DNA of 64,000 bases from an uncultured Gammaproteobacteria bacterium (GCA_902553145.1 CACDKD010000007.1:1-64000), one strand, 5' to 3'; shown: positions 8,384 through 17,982, counted from the first letter of the stretch. Notes: generated by a model not told the origin, from the letters alone. Numbers and translations are program-made.

Positions 8384-10459
8384 ATGAGTTATCGACTTGG
8401 AGTTGATGTGGGGGGGACTTTCACTGATCTTCTTCTAATTAATGAAAAAACAGGCACAAAGTGGACTGCTAAAGTTCCAAGCACACCAGAAGACTCATCT
8501 ATTGGTGTATTCAATGGAATAAATCTGGTTTGTAAAAATGCAAAAATAGATCAATCCAAGATCACCTCTGTGATGCATGGGACAACAGTAGCAACAAATA
8601 CAATACTGACTGGTACCGGAGCAAAAGTTGGCCTGATCACAACAAAGGGTTATAGGCAGGTCTTGCAAATTGCACGCTCATTTGTTCCTGGTGGTCTTGG
8701 CGGTTGGGTAATTTATAATAAAAGCGAACCATTAGCACCATTATCTCTGACTATGGAAGCTGATGAGAGAATCTCAGCAAGAGGTGAAGTTCTCTCTAAA
8801 CTTAAAGTCGGTCAATTGACTAAAGATATAAAAGCGCTTAAGAAAAAAGGTGTAGAAGCTGTAACAGTATCATTGATCAACTCATTCGCTAATGACAAGC
8901 ATGAGAAAGAAATAAGAAAAGTCATTCGCAAAAAGAAATTGTTGCCAAACATTCCTGTTTCACTCTCATCCGAAGTTGTTCCAGAGATGCAAGAATACGA
9001 AAGAACAATTACGACTGTAGCAAATTCATATGTAAGACCAAAAGTTGCTGAATATGTCAAAAACTTACAAAACGGCCTTAAGAGAAGAATGAAGAATGTG
9101 AAACTCAGAATCCTTAGATCGGATGGAGGACTAGCATCATCAAAAGCATCGTCTGACTCGCCAGTAAACCTTCTAATGAGTGGTCCTGCTGGTGGTGTAT
9201 CAGGAGCAATATGGATTGCTAAACAGGCAGGTTTTGAAAACTTGATGACATTCGATATGGGGGGAACCTCAACTGATGTTTCTTTGGTTAAAAATGGTGT
9301 TGCAGAACAGAGTCGAGAAACATCTGTAGGCGACGTCACTGTCAGAGCTTCATCGGTTGACGTAAGAACAGTTGGAGCAGGAGGAGGTTCCATTGCTCAC
9401 GTTCCTGAGTTAACTGGTGCCTTAAGAGTGGGGCCCCAAAGTGCAGGTGCGACTCCAGGGCCAGCATCCTATGATAAAGGAGGCACTGAACCTACAGTAA
9501 CCGATGCAAACGTAGTTCTTGGGTATATTCCTTCAGAACACGTCGCATTAGGAGGCGATAAGGATTGGAAAATCAGAAAAGATCTAGCTGAAGAATCCAT
9601 TAAACCAGTTGCTAAAGCACTTGGATTATCCGTAAAACAAGCTGCAGCTGGAATCATAGATATTGTAAACGAGAATATGTATGGCGCGCTAAGGCTAGTA
9701 TCGGTAGAAAAAGGTTATGACCCTAGAGACTTTGCCTTAATTGGCTTTGGTGGTGCCGGGCCACTTCATGCCAATGCTCTTGGAAAATTAACTAACTCAT
9801 GGCCGGTAATTATTCCTCCTGGACCAGGAGTTCTATGTGCTTATGGAGATGTCACTACTAATATTCAGGACGAATCATCAATGTCTTTTATCAGAAGATT
9901 TTCTCAAACCGATAAAAAGGAAGTCGTGAAGATTTTTGAGGATCTCGCCAAAAAAGCTTCAAAAACATTGGATGCCGAAGGTGTTTCTAAAAGCAAAAGG
10001 ACCACATCTTACCAAGTCGATCTAAGATACTTGGGTCAAGGTTTAACCATTAATGTTGACTTTGATTTATCTGAGCTTAAGAAAAAAGGATTGGATGCCA
10101 TTGGCGACAAATTCGATGAATTGCATGAACAGCTTTTTACATTTTCATTAGAAGAGGAAAAAGAGTTGGTTAACTTAAGAGCTGTCGTTAAAGATCAGGC
10201 TTTGTCTCTAAAAGCATCTGCTGTTAAAAAAGGATCAGCTAAACCATCTAAGGAATCTATTATTAGCGATGACGCAAAAGTTTATATGGATGGTAAAAAT
10301 CAAAAAGCATCGATATATGATCGTAAAAAACTAAAATCTGGAAATGTCATTAAAGGTCCAGCCATTGTTATGGAAATGGATTCAACTACTGTAATACTTT
10401 CTAAACACAAAGGTAAAGTAGATAAATATGGCAATATATTAATTACGCCTCAGGGCTAA
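8384..10459 (+). CDS. hyuA: hydantoinase/oxoprolinase family protein, HyuA-like subunit
   Basis: The 691-residue protein starts with GVDVGGTFTD (residues 5-14), the phosphate-binding motif of the hydantoinase/oxoprolinase ATPase fold, and has a second FDMGGTSTDVSL motif near residue 290. The family includes ATP-dependent N-methylhydantoinase A, 5-oxoprolinase and subunits of acetone and acetophenone carboxylases. AAAAGGAG lies directly before the ATG. With the adjacent HyuB it should form a two-subunit, ATP-driven amidohydrolase or carboxylase. The absence of carboxylase gamma subunits favours hydantoinase-type chemistry, but the substrate remains open. Length is normal for the family. Confidence 0.88.
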   Translation: MSYRLGVDVGGTFTDLLLINEKTGTKWTAKVPSTPEDSSIGVFNGINLVCKNAKIDQSKITSVMHGTTVATNTILTGTGAKVGLITTKGYRQVLQIARSFVPGGLGGWVIYNKSEPLAPLSLTMEADERISARGEVLSKLKVGQLTKDIKALKKKGVEAVTVSLINSFANDKHEKEIRKVIRKKKLLPNIPVSLSSEVVPEMQEYERTITTVANSYVRPKVAEYVKNLQNGLKRRMKNVKLRILRSDGGLASSKASSDSPVNLLMSGPAGGVSGAIWIAKQAGFENLMTFDMGGTSTDVSLVKNGVAEQSRETSVGDVTVRASSVDVRTVGAGGGSIAHVPELTGALRVGPQSAGATPGPASYDKGGTEPTVTDANVVLGYIPSEHVALGGDKDWKIRKDLAEESIKPVAKALGLSVKQAAAGIIDIVNENMYGALRLVSVEKGYDPRDFALIGFGGAGPLHANALGKLTNSWPVIIPPGPGVLCAYGDVTTNIQDESSMSFIRRFSQTDKKEVVKIFEDLAKKASKTLDAEGVSKSKRTTSYQVDLRYLGQGLTINVDFDLSELKKKGLDAIGDKFDELHEQLFTFSLEEEKELVNLRAVVKDQALSLKASAVKKGSAKPSKESIISDDAKVYMDGKNQKASIYDRKKLKSGNVIKGPAIVMEMDSTTVILSKHKGKVDKYGNILITPQG

Positions 10460-10469
10460 GGGAGTCAAA

Positions 10470-12350
10470 ATGCCTGCAAAAATAATACAAACAAATAATA
10501 AAAAGTTTAAAAGGGTTAAATTAGACCCAATAACACTTGATGTAATCGAAAACTCGATGTTTTCAGCCAGATGGGAAATGGATGCAGTTCTTTTCAGAAC
10601 CGCTATGTCTCCGGGCATTCGTGAACAAGGGGATGAGTTTCCAATGATTGCCAATTTGGATGGCAAAATGGTTGTTGGGCAGTTTGGTAGTTTTATCCAT
10701 GGATTTAAAGAAGCTTTTGATGGAACAATCGAAGAAGGCGATATGTTCTTAACCAATGACCCTTATTCATGCAACGGTGCGGTAAGTCATGCAAACGATT
10801 GGCTTCTTTTAAGACCAATCTTCAAAGATGGAAGATTGATATCTTATGCAGCAATGTTTGGTCACATGACTGACGTAGGTGGGAAGGTGCCTGGAAGTTT
10901 GCCCACCGATGCAACTCAAATTTTTGAGGAAGGAATCAGAGTTCCCCCAACTAAGATCTATAAAAATGATGAATTACAGGAAGAGATACTGGATATAATT
11001 CTGCATAACTGTAGGCTTCCAATTTGGAATAAAAGTGACTTCAATGCGATCGTCGCTTCCATTAAAACTGCTGAGAAGAGAGTAATTGAAATGGCCACTC
11101 GATTCGGTGATGATATTTACTATTCGGCTCTTGAAGATCTTCTTGATAGAAATAAAAAAGCGATGGGCACTTTAATCCAAAATACAGTTCCCACAGAGAA
11201 GCAATATTTTGAAGATTATATCTGTGATGATGGTCTAGAAATGGGCCCATATCGAATTAAATGTGCCATGTGGAGAGAAGGCAAGAAGGTTATTTTTGAC
11301 TTCGAAGGAACAGACCCGCAGTCAATAAGTTCTGTAAATTTCTTCTTAAATGAAGAAATGTTTAAGATGTTTTGTGGTGTCTACATGATCATGGTTTTTG
11401 ATCCAGCAATTATGTTCAATGACGGATTCTATGATTTGATGGAAGTCAGAATACCAGAGGGCACTCTACTGAAACCTAATTATCCTGCAGCACTGTCTTG
11501 CAGAACGCATGCCTTGGGAAGAATTTTTGACGTTCTTGGTGGGCTTCTAGGTCAAGGAGCACCAGAATTCTTATGCGGTGCTGGTTTCTCCGATAGTCCT
11601 CACCTCATGTACTCAGGATATGATAAGAATGGAGAGTGGTATCAACTCTACATGATTGGTTTTGGTGGTGTTCCAGGAAAACCAATGGGAGATGGTCCTG
11701 ATGGTCATTCGCTATGGCCAAGCTTCACCAATGTTCCCAATGAGTTTTTGGAAAGCTATTTTCCATTAGTGATTGAGGAATATTATACGGTTCCAGATAG
11801 TGGGGGAGCAGGCTATAACAGGGGCGGAAATGCTCTTTGTACAACTTATAAGTTCTTAGAGCCTGGAGAAGTATCTATTCATGATGACAGATGGCTAACA
11901 TACCCTTGGGGTGTAAACGGTGGACTGCCTGGTGAAAGAAGCACAAAAACTCTTGTCAGAAAGAATGGTGATACTGAATTGCTTCAGTCCAAGTGCGACA
12001 GAATTGCAGTTGAAGAAGGTGACACACTCTACCATGTGACATGGGGCGGCGGCGGTTGCGGCGATCCATTCACAAGAGAACCGGAAAGAGTTCAATTCGA
12101 CGTTGATGCTGGGCTTGTCACCAGAGAAGGTGCAAAAGAAAACTATGGTGTAGTCTTAAGAAAAGATTTAAGCATCAACAAAGCAGCCACTGTTAAGCTT
12201 CGTGCTGAAAAGAGTAAGGCAAGAGGAAAAGTTAAATTGTTTGATAAAGGCTTCTCCACAATCAAAGAGCTGAAAGCTAGATGCGAAGATGAAACTGGAC
12301 TCAAAGCACCGTCTGATCCTAAATTCCAGAAGTGGATGACTGCCTCATAA
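10470..12350 (+). CDS. hyuB: hydantoinase B/oxoprolinase family protein, HyuB-like subunit
   Basis: The 626-residue protein matches HyuB: an early FRTAMSPGIREQGDEF block, the FLTNDPYSCNGAVSH motif, the GHMTDVGGKVPGS motif, and a C-terminal GGGGCGDP segment. It starts 10 bases after hyuA with GGGAG upstream and should be the partner subunit of the same enzyme. It is slightly longer than the common 520-590 residues, mainly at the C-terminus. The next gene is convergent (mscS), and a perfect hairpin lies between the two stops. Hydrolysis of a hydantoin-, oxoproline- or carbamoyl-type ring amide is the likely role. Confidence 0.88.
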   Translation: MPAKIIQTNNKKFKRVKLDPITLDVIENSMFSARWEMDAVLFRTAMSPGIREQGDEFPMIANLDGKMVVGQFGSFIHGFKEAFDGTIEEGDMFLTNDPYSCNGAVSHANDWLLLRPIFKDGRLISYAAMFGHMTDVGGKVPGSLPTDATQIFEEGIRVPPTKIYKNDELQEEILDIILHNCRLPIWNKSDFNAIVASIKTAEKRVIEMATRFGDDIYYSALEDLLDRNKKAMGTLIQNTVPTEKQYFEDYICDDGLEMGPYRIKCAMWREGKKVIFDFEGTDPQSISSVNFFLNEEMFKMFCGVYMIMVFDPAIMFNDGFYDLMEVRIPEGTLLKPNYPAALSCRTHALGRIFDVLGGLLGQGAPEFLCGAGFSDSPHLMYSGYDKNGEWYQLYMIGFGGVPGKPMGDGPDGHSLWPSFTNVPNEFLESYFPLVIEEYYTVPDSGGAGYNRGGNALCTTYKFLEPGEVSIHDDRWLTYPWGVNGGLPGERSTKTLVRKNGDTELLQSKCDRIAVEEGDTLYHVTWGGGGCGDPFTREPERVQFDVDAGLVTREGAKENYGVVLRKDLSINKAATVKLRAEKSKARGKVKLFDKGFSTIKELKARCEDETGLKAPSDPKFQKWMTAS

Positions 12351-12378
12351 GTAAGGCTTTAGATCAAAGTAACGCATA

Positions 12379-12407
12379 ATCCACAATCACTCAGAGTGAT
12401 TGTGGAT
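12379..12407. repeat. perfect 13-bp inverted repeat across the end of the mscS gene
   Basis: Positions 12379-12391 and 12395-12407 are exact reverse complements with a 3-base CAG loop. The repeat spans the last codons and stop codon of the minus-strand mscS gene and lies between convergent hyuB and mscS. No T-tract follows on either strand, so it is not a classic intrinsic terminator, but the hairpin could protect 3' ends or block read-through. Each arm also contains a one-mismatch DnaA-box-like word (TAATCCACA / ATATCCACA). Confidence 0.75.
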
Positions 12408-13214
12408 ATGGACATCACTTTGCGGGTATGGAATTGAAATACCCTCCTGGTCAAATCTTTTCTTAATCTCCTCAAGGAGTGAATAATATACATCGAGATA
12501 GTCTGCATTCTTTACCCAAGGCCTGACTATAAAGTTAACACTGCTATCAGCCAACTCAGATAGAGCTATTCTTGGCTTAGGCTCACTTAATATTCTTTCA
12601 TCATTGGATAAAATATCTGCCAACACAGATTTGACTTTATCAATATCATCGTCGTAACTGCAGCTGGCTATGATGTCAACTCTCCTTTCTTTCTGATGAG
12701 AGAAATTAACAATGCTTCCATTCATTATGCTGCCGTTTGGAACAATCACTAGTTTATTATCAGGAGTTTTTAGAACGGTTGAGAATATTTGTATATCAAG
12801 GACTGTGCCAAGATGACTGTCTGCTTGAATATAATCTCCAACTTTATATGGTCGATAGATGACTATCAAAATACCTGCTGCAAAGTTGGAAAGTGAACCC
12901 TGAAGTGCCAGACCAATGGCAAGCCCAGCGGCACCTAGAACAGCAATAATGGATGTTGTCTCAATGCCTAATTGGTTAATTGCTGCAATGAATACCACAA
13001 TCATCAACAATGTGTTCAAAAGATTTGTGACAAATATTCTGACCGTGTCTTCTGTTTTAGATCGCTCCAAAGCAGAGTTGATGACTTTTATTAAAATTTT
13101 AACTACTTGCCGACCTATGATAAGAATACAAAGAGCTATGAATAAACTGATTCCGAAAGTACTCAGTAAATCAGAAAGTTGATTCCAAAGATTTCCATCT
13201 AAATTAAATTCCAT
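12387..13214 (-). CDS. MscS family small-conductance mechanosensitive channel
   Basis: The 275-residue protein has three N-terminal membrane helices and the MscS core: the glycine/alanine-rich pore helix (AVLGAAGLAIGLALQGS), then NFAAGILI and the PYKVGD motif opening the cytoplasmic beta domain, with the VPNGSI motif following. It should open at high membrane tension and release solutes after osmotic downshock. Size matches E. coli MscS (286 residues). It lies 5 bases after the AhpD-like gene in the same direction. Its final residues (NHSE) are encoded within the perfect inverted repeat described separately. Confidence 0.92.
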   Translation of the reverse strand: MEFNLDGNLWNQLSDLLSTFGISLFIALCILIIGRQVVKILIKVINSALERSKTEDTVRIFVTNLLNTLLMIVVFIAAINQLGIETTSIIAVLGAAGLAIGLALQGSLSNFAAGILIVIYRPYKVGDYIQADSHLGTVLDIQIFSTVLKTPDNKLVIVPNGSIMNGSIVNFSHQKERRVDIIASCSYDDDIDKVKSVLADILSNDERILSEPKPRIALSELADSSVNFIVRPWVKNADYLDVYYSLLEEIKKRFDQEGISIPYPQSDVHIHNHSE

Positions 13215-13219
13215 AATAA

Positions 13220-13801
13220 TTACCTCGCTTTCTGATGATATCCAGTATTGGGCATTAAATCGATCGCTGATGCCATTCTATTGCTCATATTGTAAAATGA
13301 TGCAACCGCAGATATATCCCATATGTCATGCTCATCAAATCCTTCATCTTTTAGGTGCTCTCGATCGGCATCGGTTATCTTGTCTGGGTTTTCAGTGAGT
13401 TTCCATGCAAAATCCAACATTGCAAGATGTCTATTGCTTAGATCAGCTGCCCTGTAATTCATAACCAAAAGCTCGCCTAAGATTGGGTCTTTGGATATTT
13501 TTCTCACAGCTGCACTGTGCGAAACCATGCAGTAATAGCAACGGTTATGGGAAGATACAACCACGGCAATCATTTCTCTTTCAAGTTTCGATAAACCTGA
13601 ATCTCCATGCATCAAATGATTGTAGAACCCCATAAAATGATCGAGTTTGGTCTCGTCATGTGCATATGCCAATAAAACATTGGGAACAAAGCCTAGGCTA
13701 TCCTCGCATTGTTTGAAGTAATCTTGAGTTTCTTTCTTTAGCTTTCCTATTTCAATATTGTCTGTAATTTTCAATGCTGAAATATGATTTGGTTGAGACA
13801 T
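13220..13801 (-). CDS. AhpD-like / carboxymuconolactone decarboxylase fold peroxidase-related protein
   Basis: The 193-residue protein contains the AhpD core: E76 in EREM, then C88-x-x-C91 and H95 in CYYCMVSH. This E-CxxC-H set supports thiol-based peroxide reduction in AhpD, and this length matches the group annotated as uncharacterised peroxidase-related enzymes. The gene is divergent from the SDR gene and upstream of mscS. Its reductant is unknown. A cytoplasmic role is inferred from the absence of a signal peptide. Confidence 0.85.
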   Translation of the reverse strand: MSQPNHISALKITDNIEIGKLKKETQDYFKQCEDSLGFVPNVLLAYAHDETKLDHFMGFYNHLMHGDSGLSKLEREMIAVVVSSHNRCYYCMVSHSAAVRKISKDPILGELLVMNYRAADLSNRHLAMLDFAWKLTENPDKITDADREHLKDEGFDEHDIWDISAVASFYNMSNRMASAIDLMPNTGYHQKAR

Positions 13802-13877
13802 TGCTTTTCCTTTGTTAACTATGATTTCTAATTATTGATATTATTATACTGATAGCAATTGCTCAAAGGAGAATATC

Positions 13878-14588
13878 ATGCCAACTGTTTTAGTCACTGG
13901 AGCCAACAGAGGATTGGGGTTTGAACACGTAAAGCAATACGCAGAGAAAGGGTGGAATGTCATTGCCTGTGCAAGAAATCCTGAGAAAGCTGATGATTTA
14001 CAAGCCCTAAAGAATAAATACGAAGAACATTTTACTATTGAGCAACTAGAGGTTATTGATCATCCAAGAATAGAGGATTTGGCAGAAAAATATAAAGGCA
14101 CTCCGATTGATATACTTTTAAATAATGCAGGAACCACCGGTCCCATGGGAGTGCCTGGTGCAATGGAGTATCAGAAAATAGATAGCATGGATTATCAAAT
14201 ATGGAGAGATATTCTTGAGGTGAACCTGTTGTCTCCATTTAAAATAGCAACTGCTTTTAAAGAACATGTTTCTAAAAGTGAAAAAAAGATTCTTGTGATG
14301 ATGTCTAGTGACCTAGGCTCTGTTGAACAAAATAACTTTGGAGGATTTTATTCTTATCGTGCAAGCAAATCGGCTTTAAATATCATCTCGAAAGGGATGT
14401 CTGTTGATTGGAAAGATATCACTGTGATTGCTTTAGCGCCTGGGTGGTGTAGGACTTATTTGGGAGGAGCTGAAGCAGACGTTGATCCTGCTGAAAGTGT
14501 TGCCGAACAACAAATCATGTTCGAGTCAATCAAGCTTGATGACAGTGGTAAATTTTTAGATCGATTTGGTAACCAAGTTCCTTGGTAA
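13878..14588 (+). CDS. short-chain dehydrogenase/reductase (SDR) family protein
   Basis: The 236-residue protein has the classical SDR features: nucleotide-binding TGANRGLG at residues 6-13, NNAG near residue 83, and YSYRASK with the catalytic Tyr and Lys. It should reduce or oxidise a carbonyl/alcohol with NAD(P)H; proteins of this pattern are often called C-factor-like or sniffer-like carbonyl reductases. AAAGGAG precedes the ATG. It converges with the aldehyde dehydrogenase gene, with one base between the stops. The substrate is unknown. Confidence 0.88.
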   Translation: MPTVLVTGANRGLGFEHVKQYAEKGWNVIACARNPEKADDLQALKNKYEEHFTIEQLEVIDHPRIEDLAEKYKGTPIDILLNNAGTTGPMGVPGAMEYQKIDSMDYQIWRDILEVNLLSPFKIATAFKEHVSKSEKKILVMMSSDLGSVEQNNFGGFYSYRASKSALNIISKGMSVDWKDITVIALAPGWCRTYLGGAEADVDPAESVAEQQIMFESIKLDDSGKFLDRFGNQVPW

Positions 14589-14589
14589 A

Positions 14590-16095
14590 TCAATACATGA
14601 CTGTTGTGGCTTTTGTTTTCAAGTAGGAATCCAATCCTTCTTCTCCAAACTCTCTTCCCCAACCGGATTGCTTATTCCCCCCAAACGGGATCGCGGAATC
14701 TACTGCAGCATGACAATTGATACTGACTTGACCGGAATCGATTAGAGCAGCCATTTTATGACCGGTCGAGATATCCTTGGTCCAAACGCTTCCGGATAAA
14801 CCATATGTCGTCTCATTGGCTCTATTTGCAATCTCTTCAAGTGATTCATTGCCAAATTTCTCAATGCATAAAACGGGGCCAAAAATCTCTTCTCTGGCTA
14901 TTGTCATTTCACCAGTAACATCGGTAAAAATTGTTGGTTGAATGAAAAACCCTTCATCATTGACTTCATTGCCGCCACAAATAAGTGTGGCGCCTTCAGA
15001 AATTCCCTGCTTGATATACTTCATGACTCGTTTTCTCTGTTCTTCCGAAATCAATGGTCCGAAATCATTTGTTTGAATAAGTCCGTGACCAATTTGAAAC
15101 GACTCGGCCATAGCCTTTACGCCGTTAACTAGTTCATCATGAATATCTTCATGAACAAACACTCTCGTACCTGCCATGCAATTTTGACCTTGGAGAAAGA
15201 AGCAAGCTCTAGCTACTCCGGGAATTGTTTTTTCTAGTTCTGCATCATCAAAAACAATAACCGGACTTTTACCGCCCAATTCAAGCGTGACTTTTTTTAA
15301 ATTACCAACGGATGATGACACAATTTTTTTTCCAACTTCGGTTGAACCTGTAAAGGTAATTTTATCAACATCCTTGTGTTTTGAGAGCGCATCACCTGCC
15401 GTTTCACCAAATCCAGTGACAATATTGACAACACCTTTTGGTATGCCTGATTTCTCAATCAAATGACCAAGATATAACGTTGTCAATGGGGTCAGCTCAG
15501 CTGGCTTAAGCACAAGAGTGCAACCAGCTGCAAGTGCAGGAGCGAGCTTTAAGATCGCAAAAATCAGCGGTGAATTCCAAGGAACGATTGCACCTACGAC
15601 CCCAATGGGCTCTCTTTTAGTATAGGTCAAAGAGTCCCCATTCATTGCGCCACCTGGTGAGACTGGAATTGTTTTTCCATGAATTTTAGGTGCCCAACTT
15701 GCATAGTATCTTAAGAGTGTTACTCCGTGACTAGCAATGGAATATTGTGCAAGCTCCATGGGCATTCCGTTGTCTAAGACTTCCAGCTCTGAAAGGACTG
15801 AAAAATTTGCTTCTATTTCATCGGATAATCGATGGAGAATTTGAGCTCTATCATGCGATGGAATTTTAGACCATTCTCCAGACAAAGCATCTCTTGCAGC
15901 CTTGACCGCTGAATCAATATCGTCAATTCCTCCAGATTGAACGTCTGCTATTTTCTTCTCTGTGGCTGGATCGATAACGGGGATTAAATCTCCAGAAGAT
16001 GACTTGACCCAATCACCATTGATAAATAGAAGATGCTCTGAGTCTAAAAAGCTTCTAGTCTCTTCACTTATCGTAAATTCTTGTTTATTGCTCAT
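14590..16095 (-). CDS. aldehyde dehydrogenase family protein
   Basis: The 501-residue protein has every ALDH hallmark: N174 in VPWNSP, E272 in LELGGKSP and nucleophile C306 in GQNCMAGTR, with the Rossmann-type FTGSTEVGKK motif between them. It should oxidise an aldehyde to the acid with NAD(P)+. It resembles the broad DhaS/betaine-aldehyde-type group; the substrate cannot be fixed from sequence. It is divergent from the TRAP permease genes with 72 bases between starts, so shared regulation with that uptake system is possible. Confidence 0.94.
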   Translation of the reverse strand: MSNKQEFTISEETRSFLDSEHLLFINGDWVKSSSGDLIPVIDPATEKKIADVQSGGIDDIDSAVKAARDALSGEWSKIPSHDRAQILHRLSDEIEANFSVLSELEVLDNGMPMELAQYSIASHGVTLLRYYASWAPKIHGKTIPVSPGGAMNGDSLTYTKREPIGVVGAIVPWNSPLIFAILKLAPALAAGCTLVLKPAELTPLTTLYLGHLIEKSGIPKGVVNIVTGFGETAGDALSKHKDVDKITFTGSTEVGKKIVSSSVGNLKKVTLELGGKSPVIVFDDAELEKTIPGVARACFFLQGQNCMAGTRVFVHEDIHDELVNGVKAMAESFQIGHGLIQTNDFGPLISEEQRKRVMKYIKQGISEGATLICGGNEVNDEGFFIQPTIFTDVTGEMTIAREEIFGPVLCIEKFGNESLEEIANRANETTYGLSGSVWTKDISTGHKMAALIDSGQVSINCHAAVDSAIPFGGNKQSGWGREFGEEGLDSYLKTKATTVMY

Positions 16096-16167
16096 AATGT
16101 ATGGTTTGGAATAAAATCGCTTATCAGGATAGTTTACAATGATTTATCATTATTCAAAGACAAAATC

Positions 16168-16665
16168 ATGAAGCTGACTTTAAGATACTTGGATATTATT
16201 GAAAGGAATGTCACATTCCTTGCATTCACTGTATTGGTCATTGTCATGTTCAGCGATGTTGCTTTCAGAGAAATTACTGGAACAGGTTTGCATTGGTCAA
16301 GACAAGTTGGTGTTTACGCAAACCTATTTGTTGTGATGTTTGGTTTAGGCGTTGCATCCTCTGAAGCGGCCCATCTTAGACCAAAGTTTGCTGACAATTG
16401 GTTACCTAAGTCACTTGATCCTATACTCAATAGAATCCAAGAGGGTTTGATGTTTATCTTTTGTCTAATTTTTGCATTAATAGCTTTCCAAGTGGTCGTT
16501 GAAACCTTCAGGGATGATGTTCAATCAATGGTTTTAAGGATAGCTGTTTGGCCTTTTCAGATGATTATTCCAACCGCATTCTTTTTAACATCAATCAGGC
16601 ACCTTATTTATACGATTAATCCGAGTTTAAGGCCAGGGGAGGTCGTCAGTAGAGGCGCAGAATAA
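16168..16665 (+). CDS. TRAP transporter small permease subunit (DctQ-like)
   Basis: The 165-residue protein has four membrane helices and the DctQ-type pattern, including FSDVAFREITGTGLHWS and a WPFQMIIP motif before the last helix. DctQ proteins pair with DctM to form the membrane part of sodium- or proton-driven carboxylate uptake systems. The ATG at 16168 is preferred over an in-frame TTG at 16081, which would run into the divergent aldehyde dehydrogenase start. The large subunit starts four bases after its stop. No periplasmic DctP gene is present on either side. Confidence 0.88.
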   Translation: MKLTLRYLDIIERNVTFLAFTVLVIVMFSDVAFREITGTGLHWSRQVGVYANLFVVMFGLGVASSEAAHLRPKFADNWLPKSLDPILNRIQEGLMFIFCLIFALIAFQVVVETFRDDVQSMVLRIAVWPFQMIIPTAFFLTSIRHLIYTINPSLRPGEVVSRGAE

Positions 16666-16669
16666 TGTT

Positions 16670-17932
16670 ATGATTTCTGCTTTATTCTTACCGATTCTAA
16701 TTTTAGTCTTATTCTTATTAAGACAGAATCTTATTGTCATTTTAGGAGTAGCAACAGCATATGCATATTGGGCATTTGGTGATGGAGTAATCAGCAATAT
16801 TGTTGTCGATGCATGGGATGCTGCGAATAAGGATATTTTGCTATCCATCCCACTTTTTATTTTAGCTGGAAATATTATGTCGAGAGGCGGCATGGCATCA
16901 AGACTTATTGATTTGATGACCTCATTAACCTCTCCGATACCTGGGGGATTGGCTATTGCTACAATCATGTCTTGTGCAGCTTTTGCTGCAGTTTCTGGAT
17001 CCGGAACAGTTACTTTACTTGCAATTGGGACACTGATGTATCCGGCTTTGATCAAAGCAGGTTATCCAAAAAATTTCGCTCTCGGGGCACTTTGTGCTGC
17101 AGGGACTTTAGGGATTGTTGTTCCTCCAAGCATTCCATTGATTCTATATGGAATAATGACGCAAACCTCTATTGGAGACTTATTCATAGCAGGCATTGGT
17201 CCTGCAATATTGTTGACGTCGCTGATGCTTACTTATGCTGTGGCCCAAAATTTTTCGCATCGAGAAAGTTCATGGGACTTTGTCTACATTGCAAAGTCAC
17301 TTCGCAAAGGTATTTGGGCATTATTGATGCCTCTCATTATTCTCGGAGGTATATATACAGGATATTTTACTGCAACAGAATCGGCCGCTGTGGCCGTTGT
17401 TTATGCCTTCATTGTAGAGTCATTGATTCATAAAGAAATGAACTGGGATGATTTAAGAGATGTCATTAGGGAGACGACAAAATTGCTTGGATCTCTTTTT
17501 CCAGTATTAATGATTGCTTTGAGTTTGAATGTATTCCTTACTTATGAGGAAGTGCCTCAGAATTTGGTTGCCTGGATGAGCAATAAGATCGACAATCCAG
17601 TAACGGCATTGCTAACGATCAATCTTTTTCTAATTCTTATTGGGTGCCTAATAGACATTGGTTCTGCAATTCTTATTCTCGCACCTATGCTTATGCCAAT
17701 CGCAGCATCACAAGGAATCGATCCAACGCATTTCGGGATCATTATGGTTATGAATCTAGAAATTGGCTATCTCACCCCACCACTCGGACTGAATTTAATC
17801 GTTGCAATGGGTGTTTTTAAGGAGAAGTTTTGGACGATATGTAAAGCCACTATTCCATTTTTAATCATTATGCTGATTGGTCTCATGACTGTATCTTTTG
17901 TTCCTGAGATCGCATTATTTATGGTTGATTAA
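16670..17932 (+). CDS. TRAP transporter large permease subunit (DctM-like)
   Basis: The 420-residue protein has about twelve hydrophobic segments and the DctM landmarks: the LLSIPLFILAGNIM motif, the ASGSGTVT-like loop, GTLGIVVPPSIPLILYG and, in the second half, the ITPPLGLN-like motif YLTPPLGLNL. It forms the transport channel of a TRAP system with the adjacent small permease. The substrate, usually a small organic acid, would be set by a DctP protein that is not in the window. The aldehyde dehydrogenase upstream may act on the same pathway. Confidence 0.92.
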   Translation: MISALFLPILILVLFLLRQNLIVILGVATAYAYWAFGDGVISNIVVDAWDAANKDILLSIPLFILAGNIMSRGGMASRLIDLMTSLTSPIPGGLAIATIMSCAAFAAVSGSGTVTLLAIGTLMYPALIKAGYPKNFALGALCAAGTLGIVVPPSIPLILYGIMTQTSIGDLFIAGIGPAILLTSLMLTYAVAQNFSHRESSWDFVYIAKSLRKGIWALLMPLIILGGIYTGYFTATESAAVAVVYAFIVESLIHKEMNWDDLRDVIRETTKLLGSLFPVLMIALSLNVFLTYEEVPQNLVAWMSNKIDNPVTALLTINLFLILIGCLIDIGSAILILAPMLMPIAASQGIDPTHFGIIMVMNLEIGYLTPPLGLNLIVAMGVFKEKFWTICKATIPFLIIMLIGLMTVSFVPEIALFMVD

Positions 17933-17982
17933 TTTTTTGTGTAATAAAATATGATCTTGCTAAAAATTCTAGGAGAAAAGAA

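Noticed and set aside
8812..9393. 193-codon minus-strand frame inside hyuA
   Set aside because: Antisense shadow of the HyuA coding frame; low-complexity residues and no recognised motif.
12379..12407. DnaA-box-like words as part of an origin
   Set aside because: Only two imperfect words in a hairpin, with no dnaA, gidA or AT-rich unwinding region next to them.
16972..17433. 153-codon open frame on the plus strand inside the TRAP large permease
   Set aside because: It lies in another frame within dctM, has a Cys/Ser/Arg-rich composition and no ribosome site; it is a frame shadow.
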